Program-made: the position numbers and the translations under genes
Notes under the pieces: model-generated
Told to the model about the DNA's origin: nothing
The model's database searches: none
The model's input: only the letters and a program-made list of their open reading frames with translations
Shown: positions 46,620 through 55,613 of the stretch, in pieces
Numbering within the stretch: the stretch's first letter is position 1
Layout: each line of letters opens with the position of its first letter
Assembly: GCF_021165935.1 (NCBI RefSeq)
Contig: NZ_CP088953.1
Location: forward strand, 868,001-932,000
Reading direction: 5' to 3'
Source: Microbulbifer elongatus
Lineage (GTDB): Bacteria > Pseudomonadota > Gammaproteobacteria > Pseudomonadales > Cellvibrionaceae
DNA length: 64,000 nt

Positions 46620-48572
46620 ATGGAAATACTGAAAAGGCTGGCCGTTTCTCTATTGTTCTTATGTAGCTTGGAATCGGTGTCCGCGGCTGTCGAGCCCTAT
46701 CCGTTGGATTACTGGGCTCTGCGCGATGTGATCAGTAATGTCGAGGTTTCGCCAGACGGGAAGCACGTTGCTTTGCTGAAAATACCAACCAAAGATGGCG
46801 ATCCGATTATTGAGGTGTATCCGTCAGATGACCTGGATGCCGAGCCCTACCGGGTCAACTCACATCCAATGGAGATTCAAGGATTTTTCTGGTTGAGCAA
46901 TGACGTGATTGGGATGAATCTTCGTCAGAAAGTGCGCGATCGTATCGAAGGGTTCAATGAAGGGGTATATGAATATCTTCTCGCTTCGGTAGATATCAAA
47001 CGAAAAAAAATGAAAAAGTACGATCAGTTGGGTGCTGAACTGGAGCATGTGCTCCCGAACAACGATCGTCGCATTATCTTTTCCTACATTCCGGGAGGCG
47101 ATAAAAGTCGTTTGAACAAGGCATTTCGTCCTCGCACTTACTATGAGATGGATCTGAAGTCCGGTGCCAAGAAATTGATCTTGCGTGGCAAGCTGGATAT
47201 GGGGCAGGTAGAGTTTGATATCGATGGTAATCCGTGGCTGGCACGGGGTTTCGATGTTGGCAAGGGCGAGTACGTTTGGTACCAGCGGGTTACTAATTCT
47301 GGAAAGTGGCAGGAATTCTATCGACTCAGCGAGGATAGTTTTGAAACCTTCGAAGTGGAGGGTTTTGATGACAGGCAACCTCACATTTTTTATGTACGTG
47401 CAAACCAGGGTGATGACAAAATTGGACTTTGGGAATACGACGTGCGCAAAGGAGACTTCGGTGAGCTGATCTATCGTCGCAGTGATGTGGATGTTGCTGC
47501 TGTCCGTTTTCATAGCAACGAATGGAAGAATAGAGATTCTGTAGTTGGTGTTGTTTACGCTAAAGACAACATCAAGGTCGAATATTTCGACGAGCTGGAA
47601 ATGGCAACTACGCGTCAGCTGCAAGGAATTATTCCGGAGTCTCACTATCTTCGCATCAATAGCCGCAGTCGAGACGGCGCGAGTCTAACGATCTACAACG
47701 TGGGTCCGCGTGACCCAGGCACCTACTACCTTCTGCATGCGGGCAAGCTCACCAAGGTCGGAAGTCGGCAACCTCTGCTCGAGCCGGAAAATTTGGCCGA
47801 AGTGCGGTATATCGAGTATCAGGCGCGCGATGGCCGGACTATCCCCGCCTATCTGACGATTCCTAATGGCAAGCCACCATTTCCTGCGATAGTAATGCCT
47901 CACGGTGGCCCCTTTGTTTCCGAAGTGGTGGTGTACGATGAGTGGGCCCAGATGTTGGCCAACAACGGCTACATTGTGCTGCAGCCCCAGTACCGTGGAT
48001 CCAAAGGATTTGGTCTGGAGCACTACACCTCGGCCTTCGTTAACGGTGGCCAGGGCGGGTACAAAATGCAGGACGATAAGGACGATGGCATGCTCTATCT
48101 GGTAGATCAGGGCTGGGCGGAAAAAGATCGTCTCGCGATGTTCGGTTGGTCGTATGGAGGCTATGCGGCCCTTGTGGCAGCTGCGCGAGATGATCAGATA
48201 TACCAGTGTGTGATAGCGGGTGCTGCTGTTTCCGACAACCAGATGCAGGTGAACTATTATCGTGATCGCCTGCGCGGCGCGAGCAAGATCGAGCAGCTTG
48301 GCATGTGGGATGACAGTGTATCTCCAATCGAGCAGGCGGCGAATGTAAATGTGCCCGTCTTGCTGATCCACGGGAGTGTGGACCAGCGTGTACCGCCAGA
48401 GCATGCGGAGCGATATCGCAAGGCGCTCGACAAGAATGGTCGGGTATACAAGTACGTGGAACTGGATGGCGCCGATCATTTCAGTAACACGCTGTTCTAC
48501 GAGCATCAAAAGACACTGTACGAATCAATGATCTCGTATCTCGCTTCGGATTGTGGCGAGGGGGGGCTTTAG
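46620..48572 (+). CDS. S9 family peptidase (acyl-aminoacyl-peptidase/DPP type), secreted
   Basis: Serine peptidase with beta-propeller and alpha/beta-hydrolase domains, 650 residues. Signal peptide about 1-23 (ending SVSAA). The catalytic serine is S511 in GWSYGGYA, the aspartate lies in GSVDQRVPPEHAERY near 594 and the histidine in GADHFSN near 626. The propeller starts with VEVSPDGKHVALL. S9 peptidases encoded beside TonB receptors are common in marine gammaproteobacteria and fit peptide scavenging, which is inference here. It lies between a terminator upstream and ubiE, and shares the lower GC of the receptor gene. Confidence 0.9.
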   Translation: MEILKRLAVSLLFLCSLESVSAAVEPYPLDYWALRDVISNVEVSPDGKHVALLKIPTKDGDPIIEVYPSDDLDAEPYRVNSHPMEIQGFFWLSNDVIGMNLRQKVRDRIEGFNEGVYEYLLASVDIKRKKMKKYDQLGAELEHVLPNNDRRIIFSYIPGGDKSRLNKAFRPRTYYEMDLKSGAKKLILRGKLDMGQVEFDIDGNPWLARGFDVGKGEYVWYQRVTNSGKWQEFYRLSEDSFETFEVEGFDDRQPHIFYVRANQGDDKIGLWEYDVRKGDFGELIYRRSDVDVAAVRFHSNEWKNRDSVVGVVYAKDNIKVEYFDELEMATTRQLQGIIPESHYLRINSRSRDGASLTIYNVGPRDPGTYYLLHAGKLTKVGSRQPLLEPENLAEVRYIEYQARDGRTIPAYLTIPNGKPPFPAIVMPHGGPFVSEVVVYDEWAQMLANNGYIVLQPQYRGSKGFGLEHYTSAFVNGGQGGYKMQDDKDDGMLYLVDQGWAEKDRLAMFGWSYGGYAALVAAARDDQIYQCVIAGAAVSDNQMQVNYYRDRLRGASKIEQLGMWDDSVSPIEQAANVNVPVLLIHGSVDQRVPPEHAERYRKALDKNGRVYKYVELDGADHFSNTLFYEHQKTLYESMISYLASDCGEGGL

Positions 48573-48754
48573 TCAGGTCGCCGTACCCCGCATCTCCTGT
48601 CCGCCCCATTCCATCGCCTCTCGCGTTGGAGTGGGGCTAACAGTCTGGCACCTCTCCCTGCATGCTATCCAGCCTCTAACTCTGGGCCTGCCCCTCTCCC
48701 TCGTCCTCTGTTCCCATGTACAATACCGCCTGAATCAGGTACAGCAGGCACACA

Positions 48755-49504
48755 ATGACGGAACGCAAAACGACCCATTTCGGCTACCAGCAGGTGCCGG
48801 TGGAAGAGAAGGCCGGACGGGTGGCGGATGTTTTTCACTCGGTGGCGGCGCGCTACGATGTGATGAATGACCTGATGTCCGGTGGTATTCACCGCCTGTG
48901 GAAGCGTTTTACCATCGAGCTGTCCGCGGCGCGTCCGGGGCAGGCGATCCTGGATATTGCCGGTGGCACCGGGGATCTGACGGCGCGTTTTTCCCGCATT
49001 GTAGGCCCTACCGGCAAGGTGGTGTTGGCGGATATCAATGCGTCGATGCTGAAGGTGGGCCGAGATCGCCTGCTGGACCGCGGGATTGCGGGCAATGTGG
49101 AGACGGTGCAGGCGGATGCCCAGTATCTGCCCTTCCCGGACAATACCTTTGACTGTATTACCATTGCCTTCGGCCTGCGCAATGTGACGGATAAGGATCT
49201 GGCGTTGCGCTCGATGTTGCGGGTGTTGAGGCCCGGTGGCCGGCTGCTGGTGTTGGAGTTTTCCAAGCCGGAGTCGAAACTGCTGGAGAAGGTGTACGAT
49301 CAGTATTCTTTCCGCCTGTTACCGTTTATGGGCAAGCTGGTGGCGGACGATGCCGAAAGCTACCGCTATCTCGCTGAGAGTATCCGTATGCACCCGGATC
49401 AGGAAACCCTGAAAGGTATGATGGGCGAGGCCGGGTTTGTGGACTGCGAGTTTCACAATATGACCGGTGGTATTGTGGCTCTGCATAAAGGCATTAAGCC
49501 TTAG
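48755..49504 (+). CDS. ubiE: Ubiquinone/menaquinone biosynthesis C-methyltransferase UbiE
   Basis: SAM-dependent methyltransferase of ubiquinone (and menaquinone) synthesis. Family motifs are [19 protein letters not shown], the SAM site [15 protein letters not shown] near residue 65 and [20 protein letters not shown] near 145. Length is 249. It is the first gene of ubiE-ubiJ-ubiB, but the copy I palindrome lies between ubiE and ubiJ. Confidence 0.97.
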   Translation: MTERKTTHFGYQQVPVEEKAGRVADVFHSVAARYDVMNDLMSGGIHRLWKRFTIELSAARPGQAILDIAGGTGDLTARFSRIVGPTGKVVLADINASMLKVGRDRLLDRGIAGNVETVQADAQYLPFPDNTFDCITIAFGLRNVTDKDLALRSMLRVLRPGGRLLVLEFSKPESKLLEKVYDQYSFRLLPFMGKLVADDAESYRYLAESIRMHPDQETLKGMMGEAGFVDCEFHNMTGGIVALHKGIKP

Positions 49505-49523
49505 TTTTTCAGTCCGTGGCGGC

Positions 49524-49646
49524 CCGGGTGGCGGTGTCTCCTTGTGAGACACGAGCTAGGCGCTCCCCCGGTAACCCATCCATGGGGGCTCTTCCGCGAG
49601 GTCCCTCTCGCGGAAGGTCTCACAAGGAGACACCGCCACCCGCGCC
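49524..49646 (+). repeat. Long palindromic intergenic repeat, copy I
   Basis: Outer arms 49525-49550 and 49618-49643 are perfect: CGGGTGGCGGTGTCTCCTTG onward and its complement. The core GGTAACCCATCCATGGGGGC is at 49570-49589, and the inner hairpin CTTCCGCGAGgtccCTCGCGGAAG type at 49590-49617. Inside the ubiE-ubiJ-ubiB operon; the core reads with the genes. Confidence 0.9.
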
Positions 49647-49687
49647 TTCGCTTCTGCCATCTCACACAGAAGAACTTAGTTAATATA

Positions 49688-50335
49688 ATGACCGACCCCA
49701 CCTTCCGCGCCGGCTTCGACGCCACCCTGGAGACCGCCATCAACACTGCCTTGCGCTACGACCCGGGTAGCCGCCTGCGCCTGGCCAGGCTGGCGGGCAA
49801 GGTGCTGGCGGTAAATCTTACTGCGCCGACCCTGTCACTGTTTCTGGTCATCGACGACGAGGATGGTGAAGAAGGGGGCTATATCGAGGTCCACAGCCGC
49901 TGGAGCGGCGAGGTCACCACGGAGCTGTCGGGCTCCGCGCTGGCGTTTATCCAACTGTTGAGAAACCGCGATGCCACCCCGGCCAAACTGGGGGTGACGG
50001 TGCGTGGTTCCAGTGCCCTGTTGGCGGAGCTGCAGTCGATCCTGCGAGATCTGGACATCGACTGGGAGGAGCCGTTGGCGAAGCTGATCGGCGATTCACC
50101 GGCACACCAGCTGGGTTCAGGCGTGAGGCTGGCGGCGAGCTGGTTGAAGGATGCACTGGGTGCCGCGCCGCGGGCGACGGCGGAGGCGGTGAGTGAAGAG
50201 TGGCGCATGACACCGCCGCAGGCGCAGTTCGAGGCGTTCGCGGAAGATGTGGCCGCGTTTGCCCAGGGGGTAGATCGGCTGGAGGCGCGCCTGGCCCTGC
50301 TTAAGAGCAAGCTGGACGCGCGGGGGAAAAACTGA
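49688..50335 (+). CDS. ubiJ: Ubiquinone biosynthesis accessory factor UbiJ
   Basis: Lipid-binding SCP2-domain protein that helps the ubiquinone synthesis complex with UbiK and UbiB. The N-terminal SCP2-like region covers about residues 10-120 and a charged coiled coil ends the protein ([19 protein letters not shown]). 215 residues. Start ATG 49688 is chosen because the upstream frame runs through the palindrome. It ends one base before the ubiB start, suggesting coupling. Confidence 0.9.
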   Translation: MTDPTFRAGFDATLETAINTALRYDPGSRLRLARLAGKVLAVNLTAPTLSLFLVIDDEDGEEGGYIEVHSRWSGEVTTELSGSALAFIQLLRNRDATPAKLGVTVRGSSALLAELQSILRDLDIDWEEPLAKLIGDSPAHQLGSGVRLAASWLKDALGAAPRATAEAVSEEWRMTPPQAQFEAFAEDVAAFAQGVDRLEARLALLKSKLDARGKN

Positions 50336-50336
50336 C

Positions 50337-51971
50337 GTGCCAATTGCAAGAAGCCTGACCATCGCGCGCGTGTTTCTGCGCTACCGCCTGAATGAACTGG
50401 TTCCTGCGGAACACCAGCCGCTGTGGTTGCGCACCTTGTGGGCCCCGGCAAAGCTGTTGCCGGCGGGCGCGGTAAAAGATATGGGGCGCGGCGAGCGCCT
50501 GCGCCGGGCTCTGGAAGATCTCGGACCTATTTTTGTGAAGTTCGGCCAGCTGCTGTCGACGCGCCCGGATCTGATGCCTCCGGATATCGTGCAGGAGCTG
50601 AATCAGCTGCAGGACAACGTACCCCCCTACCCTGCAGACCAGTGTATCGCGCGTATCGAAGCTTCGCTGGGGGCGCCGGTGGCGGAGCTGTTTGCCGAGT
50701 TCGAACGTGAGCCGCTGGCATCTGCGTCCGTAGCCCAGGTGCACGGGGCGCGCCTGAAAGGGGAGAATGGCGAGCCCGGTGCGTCGGTGGTGGTCAAGGT
50801 GCTGCGCCCGGGTATCGACAAGATCATCCAGCAGGACCTGGAGTTGCTGGGGGTGATTGCCCGCTGGATCCAGCGCTACCTGCCCGACGGTCGCCGCATG
50901 CGCCCGGTAGAGGTGGTGGAGGATTATCGCCATACCATCGAGGGGGAGCTGGATCTGGTGCGCGAGGCGTCCAACGGCTCGGAGCTGAAGCGCAATTTCG
51001 CCAATTCGCCACTGCTGTATGTTCCAGAGGTCTACTGGGACTACACGCGCGAAAATGTACTGGTGCTGGAGCGCATTAACGGTATTCCGGTCACGGATCT
51101 GCGGCAGCTGCGCGCCCAGAATACCGACATGGCGCTGTTGGCAGAGCGCGGTGTGGAAATTTTCTTCAAGCAGGTGTTTGAGCACAATTTTTTCCACGCA
51201 GACATGCACCCGGGGAATATCTTTGTGTCCCGAGAGCACCCGCAACGTCCCAAGTACATCGCCATCGACACCGCCATCGTCGGCAGCCTGACCCGCGAGG
51301 ATCAGTACTATCTGGCGCGCAATTTGCTGGCTATGTTCCGACGGGATTACCGCATGGTGGCGGAGCTGCATGTGCAGAGTGGCTGGGTGCGCCGGGATAC
51401 GCCGATCAATGCGTTTGAGTCGTCCATTCGCGCCGTGTGCGAGCCGATTTTCGAAAAGCCTCTGGGGGAAATTTCCTTTGCCCGGGTGCTTATCAGCCTG
51501 TTCCAGACCGCCCGACGGTTTGATATGGAAGTACAGCCTCAACTAGTACTTTTGCAGAAAACTTTACTCAATATAGAAGGATTAGGGCGACAGCTGTATC
51601 CTCAACTGGATCTGTGGAAAACTGCGCACCCATTCCTGGAGCGCTGGATGCGGGAACGAATTCACCCCAAGACCCTCGCCGGGGAAATTCGTCGATATGG
51701 GCCAGAATGGCTGGAAAAGTTCCCGCAAATGCCGCAAATGGCATTTGCCGCACTGGAGCAGGGGCAGGAGCTCGGGCCAAAGCTGCAGCAACTGAGCGAA
51801 CAACTGGCCGGCAGCCGGAAACGGGGCCGCACGCGCTATGCGCGGATGATTGTGGGTGGGCTTCTCGCACTGGGCGCTGCTCTGGTGGCGTCCCCGGGAC
51901 TGCTCGCGCAGGTACCGGTTGCCAGCTGGGCGCTGGGGGCGGCGGCGCTGGCACTGTTGCTCTGGCCCTGA
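50337..51971 (+). CDS. ubiB: Ubiquinone biosynthesis kinase-like protein UbiB
   Basis: Atypical kinase-like ATPase needed for ubiquinone synthesis. The family signature [15 protein letters not shown] lies near residue 63, the A-rich nucleotide loop [11 protein letters not shown] near 129, and the kinase stretches [13 protein letters not shown] (near 285) and IDTAIVGSL follow. Two hydrophobic helices at the C-terminus anchor it. GTG start, one base after the ubiJ stop. Length of 544 is normal. Confidence 0.95.
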   Translation: MPIARSLTIARVFLRYRLNELVPAEHQPLWLRTLWAPAKLLPAGAVKDMGRGERLRRALEDLGPIFVKFGQLLSTRPDLMPPDIVQELNQLQDNVPPYPADQCIARIEASLGAPVAELFAEFEREPLASASVAQVHGARLKGENGEPGASVVVKVLRPGIDKIIQQDLELLGVIARWIQRYLPDGRRMRPVEVVEDYRHTIEGELDLVREASNGSELKRNFANSPLLYVPEVYWDYTRENVLVLERINGIPVTDLRQLRAQNTDMALLAERGVEIFFKQVFEHNFFHADMHPGNIFVSREHPQRPKYIAIDTAIVGSLTREDQYYLARNLLAMFRRDYRMVAELHVQSGWVRRDTPINAFESSIRAVCEPIFEKPLGEISFARVLISLFQTARRFDMEVQPQLVLLQKTLLNIEGLGRQLYPQLDLWKTAHPFLERWMRERIHPKTLAGEIRRYGPEWLEKFPQMPQMAFAALEQGQELGPKLQQLSEQLAGSRKRGRTRYARMIVGGLLALGAALVASPGLLAQVPVASWALGAAALALLLWP

Positions 51972-52094
51972 GTGGGGTTGTGCCGCTCCGCCTTGAGGGA
52001 GCCTGCCCTGTGGGGCCAGGATAGGAGGCAGAAAGCGCCCGGTGCCCAACCGGCTCATCAGCCTACAATAACCAATGCAGTAAGGACGCACACC

Positions 52095-52493
52095 GTGAGC
52101 GAAACCGATTTTACCCAGGCAGTCAGCTGGAACAGCGACGGCCTGGTGCCTGCCATCGCCCAGGACTTCAAGACCGGCCGGGTATTGATGATGGCGTGGA
52201 TGAATGCCGAGTCCCTGCGCCTGACGGTGGAGGAAGGTCGCGCTGTCTACTGGTCGCGCTCCCGTGGCAAGCTATGGCGCAAGGGGGAGTCCTCTGGACA
52301 TGTGCAGCAGGTGCGGGAAATTCGCCTCGACTGCGATGGCGACACCATCGTGTTGATGGTGGAGCAGCTGGGCGGCATCGCCTGCCATACCGGTCGTACC
52401 AGCTGCTTTTATCAGGTGTTGGAAGAGGGGCAGTGGCAGGTCCGCCAGCCAGTGATTACCGACCCCAAAGAGATCTATTCAGGGGAGAAATAG
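52095..52493 (+). CDS. hisI: Phosphoribosyl-AMP cyclohydrolase
   Basis: Third step of histidine synthesis. The zinc/active site motifs are [30 protein letters not shown] and [13 protein letters not shown], which carry the conserved cysteines. GTG start at 52095 with AAGGA upstream; the frame is open further back to 51972. Length of 132 residues fits the stand-alone form, so hisI and hisE are separate, as in Pseudomonas. Confidence 0.95.
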   Translation: MSETDFTQAVSWNSDGLVPAIAQDFKTGRVLMMAWMNAESLRLTVEEGRAVYWSRSRGKLWRKGESSGHVQQVREIRLDCDGDTIVLMVEQLGGIACHTGRTSCFYQVLEEGQWQVRQPVITDPKEIYSGEK

Positions 52494-52501
52494 ACCGCGT
52501 C

Positions 52502-52849
52502 ATGAGTAATATGCTGACACAACTGGACCGGGTGCTACGGATGCGCATGCAGGAGGGGGACGCGGAGTCCTCCTACGTGGCCAGCCTGCACCGCAAGGGC
52601 CTCAACAAGATTCTTGAGAAGGTGGGCGAAGAAGCCACCGAACTGGTGCTCGCCGCCAAGGACGCCGAAGGCAAACCGGCAGAGAGCGAAGAGTACCGTG
52701 CAATGATTTCGGAAACGGCGGACCTGTGGTTCCACTCATTGGTGATGCTCAATCACCTGGGGGCGGACTCCCGCGAAGTCCTGGATGAACTGGGACGCCG
52801 GTTTGGGCTTTCCGGGCTGGATGAAAAGGCGTCCCGGGGCCAGGACTGA
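52502..52849 (+). CDS. hisE: Phosphoribosyl-ATP pyrophosphatase
   Basis: Second step of histidine synthesis. MazG-like helical enzyme of 115 residues; conserved [32 protein letters not shown] and [17 protein letters not shown] show the metal-binding acidic residues. It starts eight bases after hisI. Downstream come the Tat genes, the order known from Pseudomonas. Confidence 0.95.
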   Translation: MSNMLTQLDRVLRMRMQEGDAESSYVASLHRKGLNKILEKVGEEATELVLAAKDAEGKPAESEEYRAMISETADLWFHSLVMLNHLGADSREVLDELGRRFGLSGLDEKASRGQD

Positions 52850-52925
52850 GCACCGGGGACGGTAGTAGCCGACGCAATACGAGCGTCAGGTAACGGATTC
52901 AAGAATTTAATCAGGAGCAATTCTC

Positions 52926-53174
52926 ATGGGTATTAGCTGGCAACAATTACTGATCCTGCTGGTCATCGTCCTGCTGATCTTCGGCACCAAACGTCTGCGC
53001 AATCTGGGCGGCGACCTTGGGGGGGCCATCAAAGGCTTCAAGAAAGCGATGAAAGAAGAAGATAAAAAGGACGAGGATTCGGAAGACAAAGAACCGGAGC
53101 TGCTGGAAAAAGACGAAACCAGCAAGCCACAACAGAAAACGTCCAGCGAAGAAAAGCAGTCCCAGGATAAATAA
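52926..53174 (+). CDS. tatA: Sec-independent translocase protein TatA
   Basis: Pore-forming subunit of the twin-arginine pathway, 82 residues. N-terminal membrane helix ([20 protein letters not shown]), amphipathic helix [19 protein letters not shown], and an acidic/lysine-rich tail. The FGxKxL stretch is the family mark. A GGAGCAATTCTC ribosome site precedes the ATG. Confidence 0.96.
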   Translation: MGISWQQLLILLVIVLLIFGTKRLRNLGGDLGGAIKGFKKAMKEEDKKDEDSEDKEPELLEKDETSKPQQKTSSEEKQSQDK

Positions 53175-53224
53175 ACCCGGCAGGCCGTTTTGGTTTCACC
53201 CGTGGTTAACTGAGCGAGTTGCCC

Positions 53225-53929
53225 GTGTTTGATATCGGATTTTTTGAACTGCTGTTGATCGGTGTCGTGGGCCTGGTGGTCATCGGCCCCGAGCGCCTGC
53301 CCGATGCAGTGCGGACTACCGTGCGCTGGTGGACACAGATCAAGCAGACCCTCGGCAGTGCCAAGGAAGAGCTGGAGCGGGAAGTCGGTGCCGACGATAT
53401 CCGTCGCGAGCTGCACAACGAGCGTGTACTGAAAGAGCTGCGTGAGAGCCAGCAGGCCATGGAGCGCACTTTCAGTGAGGCTGAGCGCAAGTTTGAGCAG
53501 GATCTGAAAGCGGTGGAGGCACAGGCGCAGGCGTTGAAAGTCGATGGGGACGCGACCCCGGAGCCGGAACCCTCAGAGCCGGATCCCGAGGCGGATCAGC
53601 GCCGTCGCGCTGCGGACTATCTTCCTGAGGAGGACCGCAACGCGCCCACCGATGAAAAGCCCGAAGAAGATTATCTGCCGGAAGAAGACGAGGACGACGA
53701 GGATCAGGAAGACCCGGAATACCCCGAGCATTTACACGATCACGGCGACCCAGAATACAACCCACACCACCCGGATCACTTCAAGCACGAAGAAGATGAA
53801 GCCTGGGCGGAGGTCGATCGCCTGGACCCGGCAGATCCAGAATCGGCCGGCCCGGAAGCAGAGGACGCCGAGCCCGCCAAGGCGTCGCACAATGACCGTT
53901 CCACCGATCCGGAAAACAAACGTCAATGA
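53225..53929 (+). CDS. tatB: Sec-independent translocase protein TatB
   Basis: Receptor-complex subunit of the Tat system. N-terminus FDIGFFELLLIGVVGLVVIG then PERLPDAVRT is diagnostic. Amphipathic helix up to about residue 100. The tail (100-234) is unusually long, strongly acidic and contains a His-rich stretch (HLHDHGDPEYNPHHPDHFKH near 165-185). GTG 53225 is taken as start because relatives begin MFDIGF; a TTG at 53219 adds two residues. Overlaps tatC by four bases. Confidence 0.93.
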   Translation: MFDIGFFELLLIGVVGLVVIGPERLPDAVRTTVRWWTQIKQTLGSAKEELEREVGADDIRRELHNERVLKELRESQQAMERTFSEAERKFEQDLKAVEAQAQALKVDGDATPEPEPSEPDPEADQRRRAADYLPEEDRNAPTDEKPEEDYLPEEDEDDEDQEDPEYPEHLHDHGDPEYNPHHPDHFKHEEDEAWAEVDRLDPADPESAGPEAEDAEPAKASHNDRSTDPENKRQ

Positions 53930-54666
53930 GTGAAAAAGACCAGCCGTTTATCGAACACCTGATCGAAATGCGGGACCGCCTGCTGAAAACCCTGCTGGTG
54001 GTGGTGGCGATCTTTGCCTGTATGGTGCCCTTCGCCAACGATATCTACAATTTTGTAGCCGACCCGCTGCAGGCACGGTTGACCGAAGGCGCCGGCATGA
54101 TTGCCACCGAGGTCACCTCCCCCTTCCTGACGCCATTTAAAACGTCATTTGTATTGGCATTTTTTATCGCGATTCCGTTTGTCCTGTACCAGTTCTGGGC
54201 GTTTATCGCCCCGGGGCTGTACAAGCATGAGAAGCGCCTGATTGCTCCGCTGATGATTTCCAGTATTTTTCTGTTCTATGCGGGAATGGCGTTTGCGTAC
54301 TTTGTGGTGTTCCCACTGATCTTTGAGTTTTTCATCAGCTCGGCGCACGCGGACATCAAGGTTTTACCGGATATTCGTAGCTATCTGGATCTCGCGCTGA
54401 AACTGTTTTTTGCCTTTGGCTTTGCCTTCGAAATTCCCATCGCCACCCTGTTGCTGATCTGGAGTGGTGCGGTCACCGCGAAAGACCTGGCCAAGAAGCG
54501 CCCCTACGTGATCGTAGCGTGCTTCGCGATGGGAATGTTGCTGACGCCCCCGGATGTGATTTCCCAGACCCTGCTGGCGGTGCCCATGTGGATATTGTTC
54601 GAGATCGGTATTTTCTTCGGGCGCTGGGTAAAACGCGGCAAAACCGAAGAGGCTGAGGTGCAGTAG
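53926..54666 (+). CDS. tatC: Sec-independent translocase protein TatC
   Basis: Six-helix core of the Tat receptor that binds twin-arginine signals. Conserved features: IEHLIEMRDRLLKTLL at the N-terminus, FKTSFVLAFFIAIPFVLYQFW and FIAPGLYKHEKRLIAPL with the conserved F-x-x-P-G-L, and ADIKVLPDIRSYLDL. Length of 246 is normal. Overlaps tatB by four bases (ATGA), giving tight coupling. Confidence 0.97.
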   Translation: MSEKDQPFIEHLIEMRDRLLKTLLVVVAIFACMVPFANDIYNFVADPLQARLTEGAGMIATEVTSPFLTPFKTSFVLAFFIAIPFVLYQFWAFIAPGLYKHEKRLIAPLMISSIFLFYAGMAFAYFVVFPLIFEFFISSAHADIKVLPDIRSYLDLALKLFFAFGFAFEIPIATLLLIWSGAVTAKDLAKKRPYVIVACFAMGMLLTPPDVISQTLLAVPMWILFEIGIFFGRWVKRGKTEEAEVQ

Positions 54667-54744
54667 CAATCCGAATGCCCAGTGCCGGCGTATGCTGTCA
54701 ATAAGGTTATCCCGTTTATTGGCCGACGCGAGGGGCATTGTGCC

Positions 54745-55548
54745 GTGGGTAAACAAAGCAGTCCGAGCCGTTATCCGACACCTGGTCGCGCCATCTGTGC
54801 GCTGATCGCACTGACACTGCTCATCCCGGGGCAGGCGGTCTACGCAAATAGTGCGGATCAACCGGGCGAGCCCTGCGCGATTCTGATCCACGGAATTACC
54901 AAAGATTCGCGCTCAATGGCGTCGATTGCCGCAGCCCTGAGTGAAGCCGGTTTCCACACGGTCAATCTCGACTATCCGTCCCGGCAACACCCGATCGAAA
55001 CCCTTGCCGAGATGGCCATTCCCGTAGGTCTGAACGCCTGCAGGCAGGCAAACGCCGCACCGCTCTACTTTGTCACCCACTCCATGGGCGCACTGTTATT
55101 ACGGCAGTACTATGAGCATCGAAAAACTTCCGATATTGCCCGCGTGGTCATGCTGGGGCCGCCGAACCAGGGCAGCCGCCTGGGAAACTTTCTCTCCTGT
55201 ATTCCGATCATCAAGGATGTCAATGGACCGGCGGGAAAACAGATGGGAGTGGATGAGCGGAGTTTGCCCAGCCGATTGGGCCCGGTAAAGTTTCCACTGG
55301 GCGTCATTGCCGGCACGCGTTCATTCAATCCATTTTTTTCAGCGATTATCAGTGGTGATGACGATGGGGTCGTGGGACTTGCGAGTACCTATGTGGAGGG
55401 CATCTGTGCACGCGTGGCGTATCCGTTGACGCACAATGGGTTAGCCGGCAGTGCGCAGGTCATTGCTCAAGTGGTCGCGTTTTTGAAGTCCGGGAAATTT
55501 AGTGGCCCAGAAGTGGAAAATTACGCATGTGATAAAAATATCGATTAG
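54745..55548 (+). CDS. Secreted alpha/beta-hydrolase, lipase/esterase-like
   Basis: 267 residues with a signal peptide (about 1-36, ending QAVYA). ILIHGITKDSRS forms the oxyanion-loop region and the nucleophile elbow is FVTHSMGALLLRQYY. The aspartate and histidine probably lie in SGDDDGVVGLAS and YPLTHNGL. It resembles PGAP1/triacylglycerol-lipase-like proteins found next to tatC in some marine bacteria; substrate unknown. GTG 54745 has GAGGGG nine bases upstream. Signal is Sec type. Confidence 0.82.
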   Translation: MGKQSSPSRYPTPGRAICALIALTLLIPGQAVYANSADQPGEPCAILIHGITKDSRSMASIAAALSEAGFHTVNLDYPSRQHPIETLAEMAIPVGLNACRQANAAPLYFVTHSMGALLLRQYYEHRKTSDIARVVMLGPPNQGSRLGNFLSCIPIIKDVNGPAGKQMGVDERSLPSRLGPVKFPLGVIAGTRSFNPFFSAIISGDDDGVVGLASTYVEGICARVAYPLTHNGLAGSAQVIAQVVAFLKSGKFSGPEVENYACDKNID

Positions 55549-55573
55549 AGGATGGGTTGTGTAGCGAAAACAA

Positions 55574-55595
55574 GAAGCGCCCTGCAGGGCGCTTC
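55574..55595. terminator. Palindrome between convergent genes, probable bidirectional terminator
   Basis: GAAGCGCCC TG CAGGGCGCTTC region, a perfect 22-base palindrome 25 bases after the hydrolase stop and 18 bases from the stop of the opposite gene. No clear T tract. Confidence 0.5.
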
Positions 55596-55613
55596 AAAGT
55601 ATAATCTCGTGCC

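Noticed and set aside
27380..49746. Short frames inside the palindromes with peptides resembling GVSHKAVPG and HPWVHGVS
   Set aside because: They recur in several copies only because the repeat recurs; they have no ribosome sites and run through hairpins, so they are not genes.
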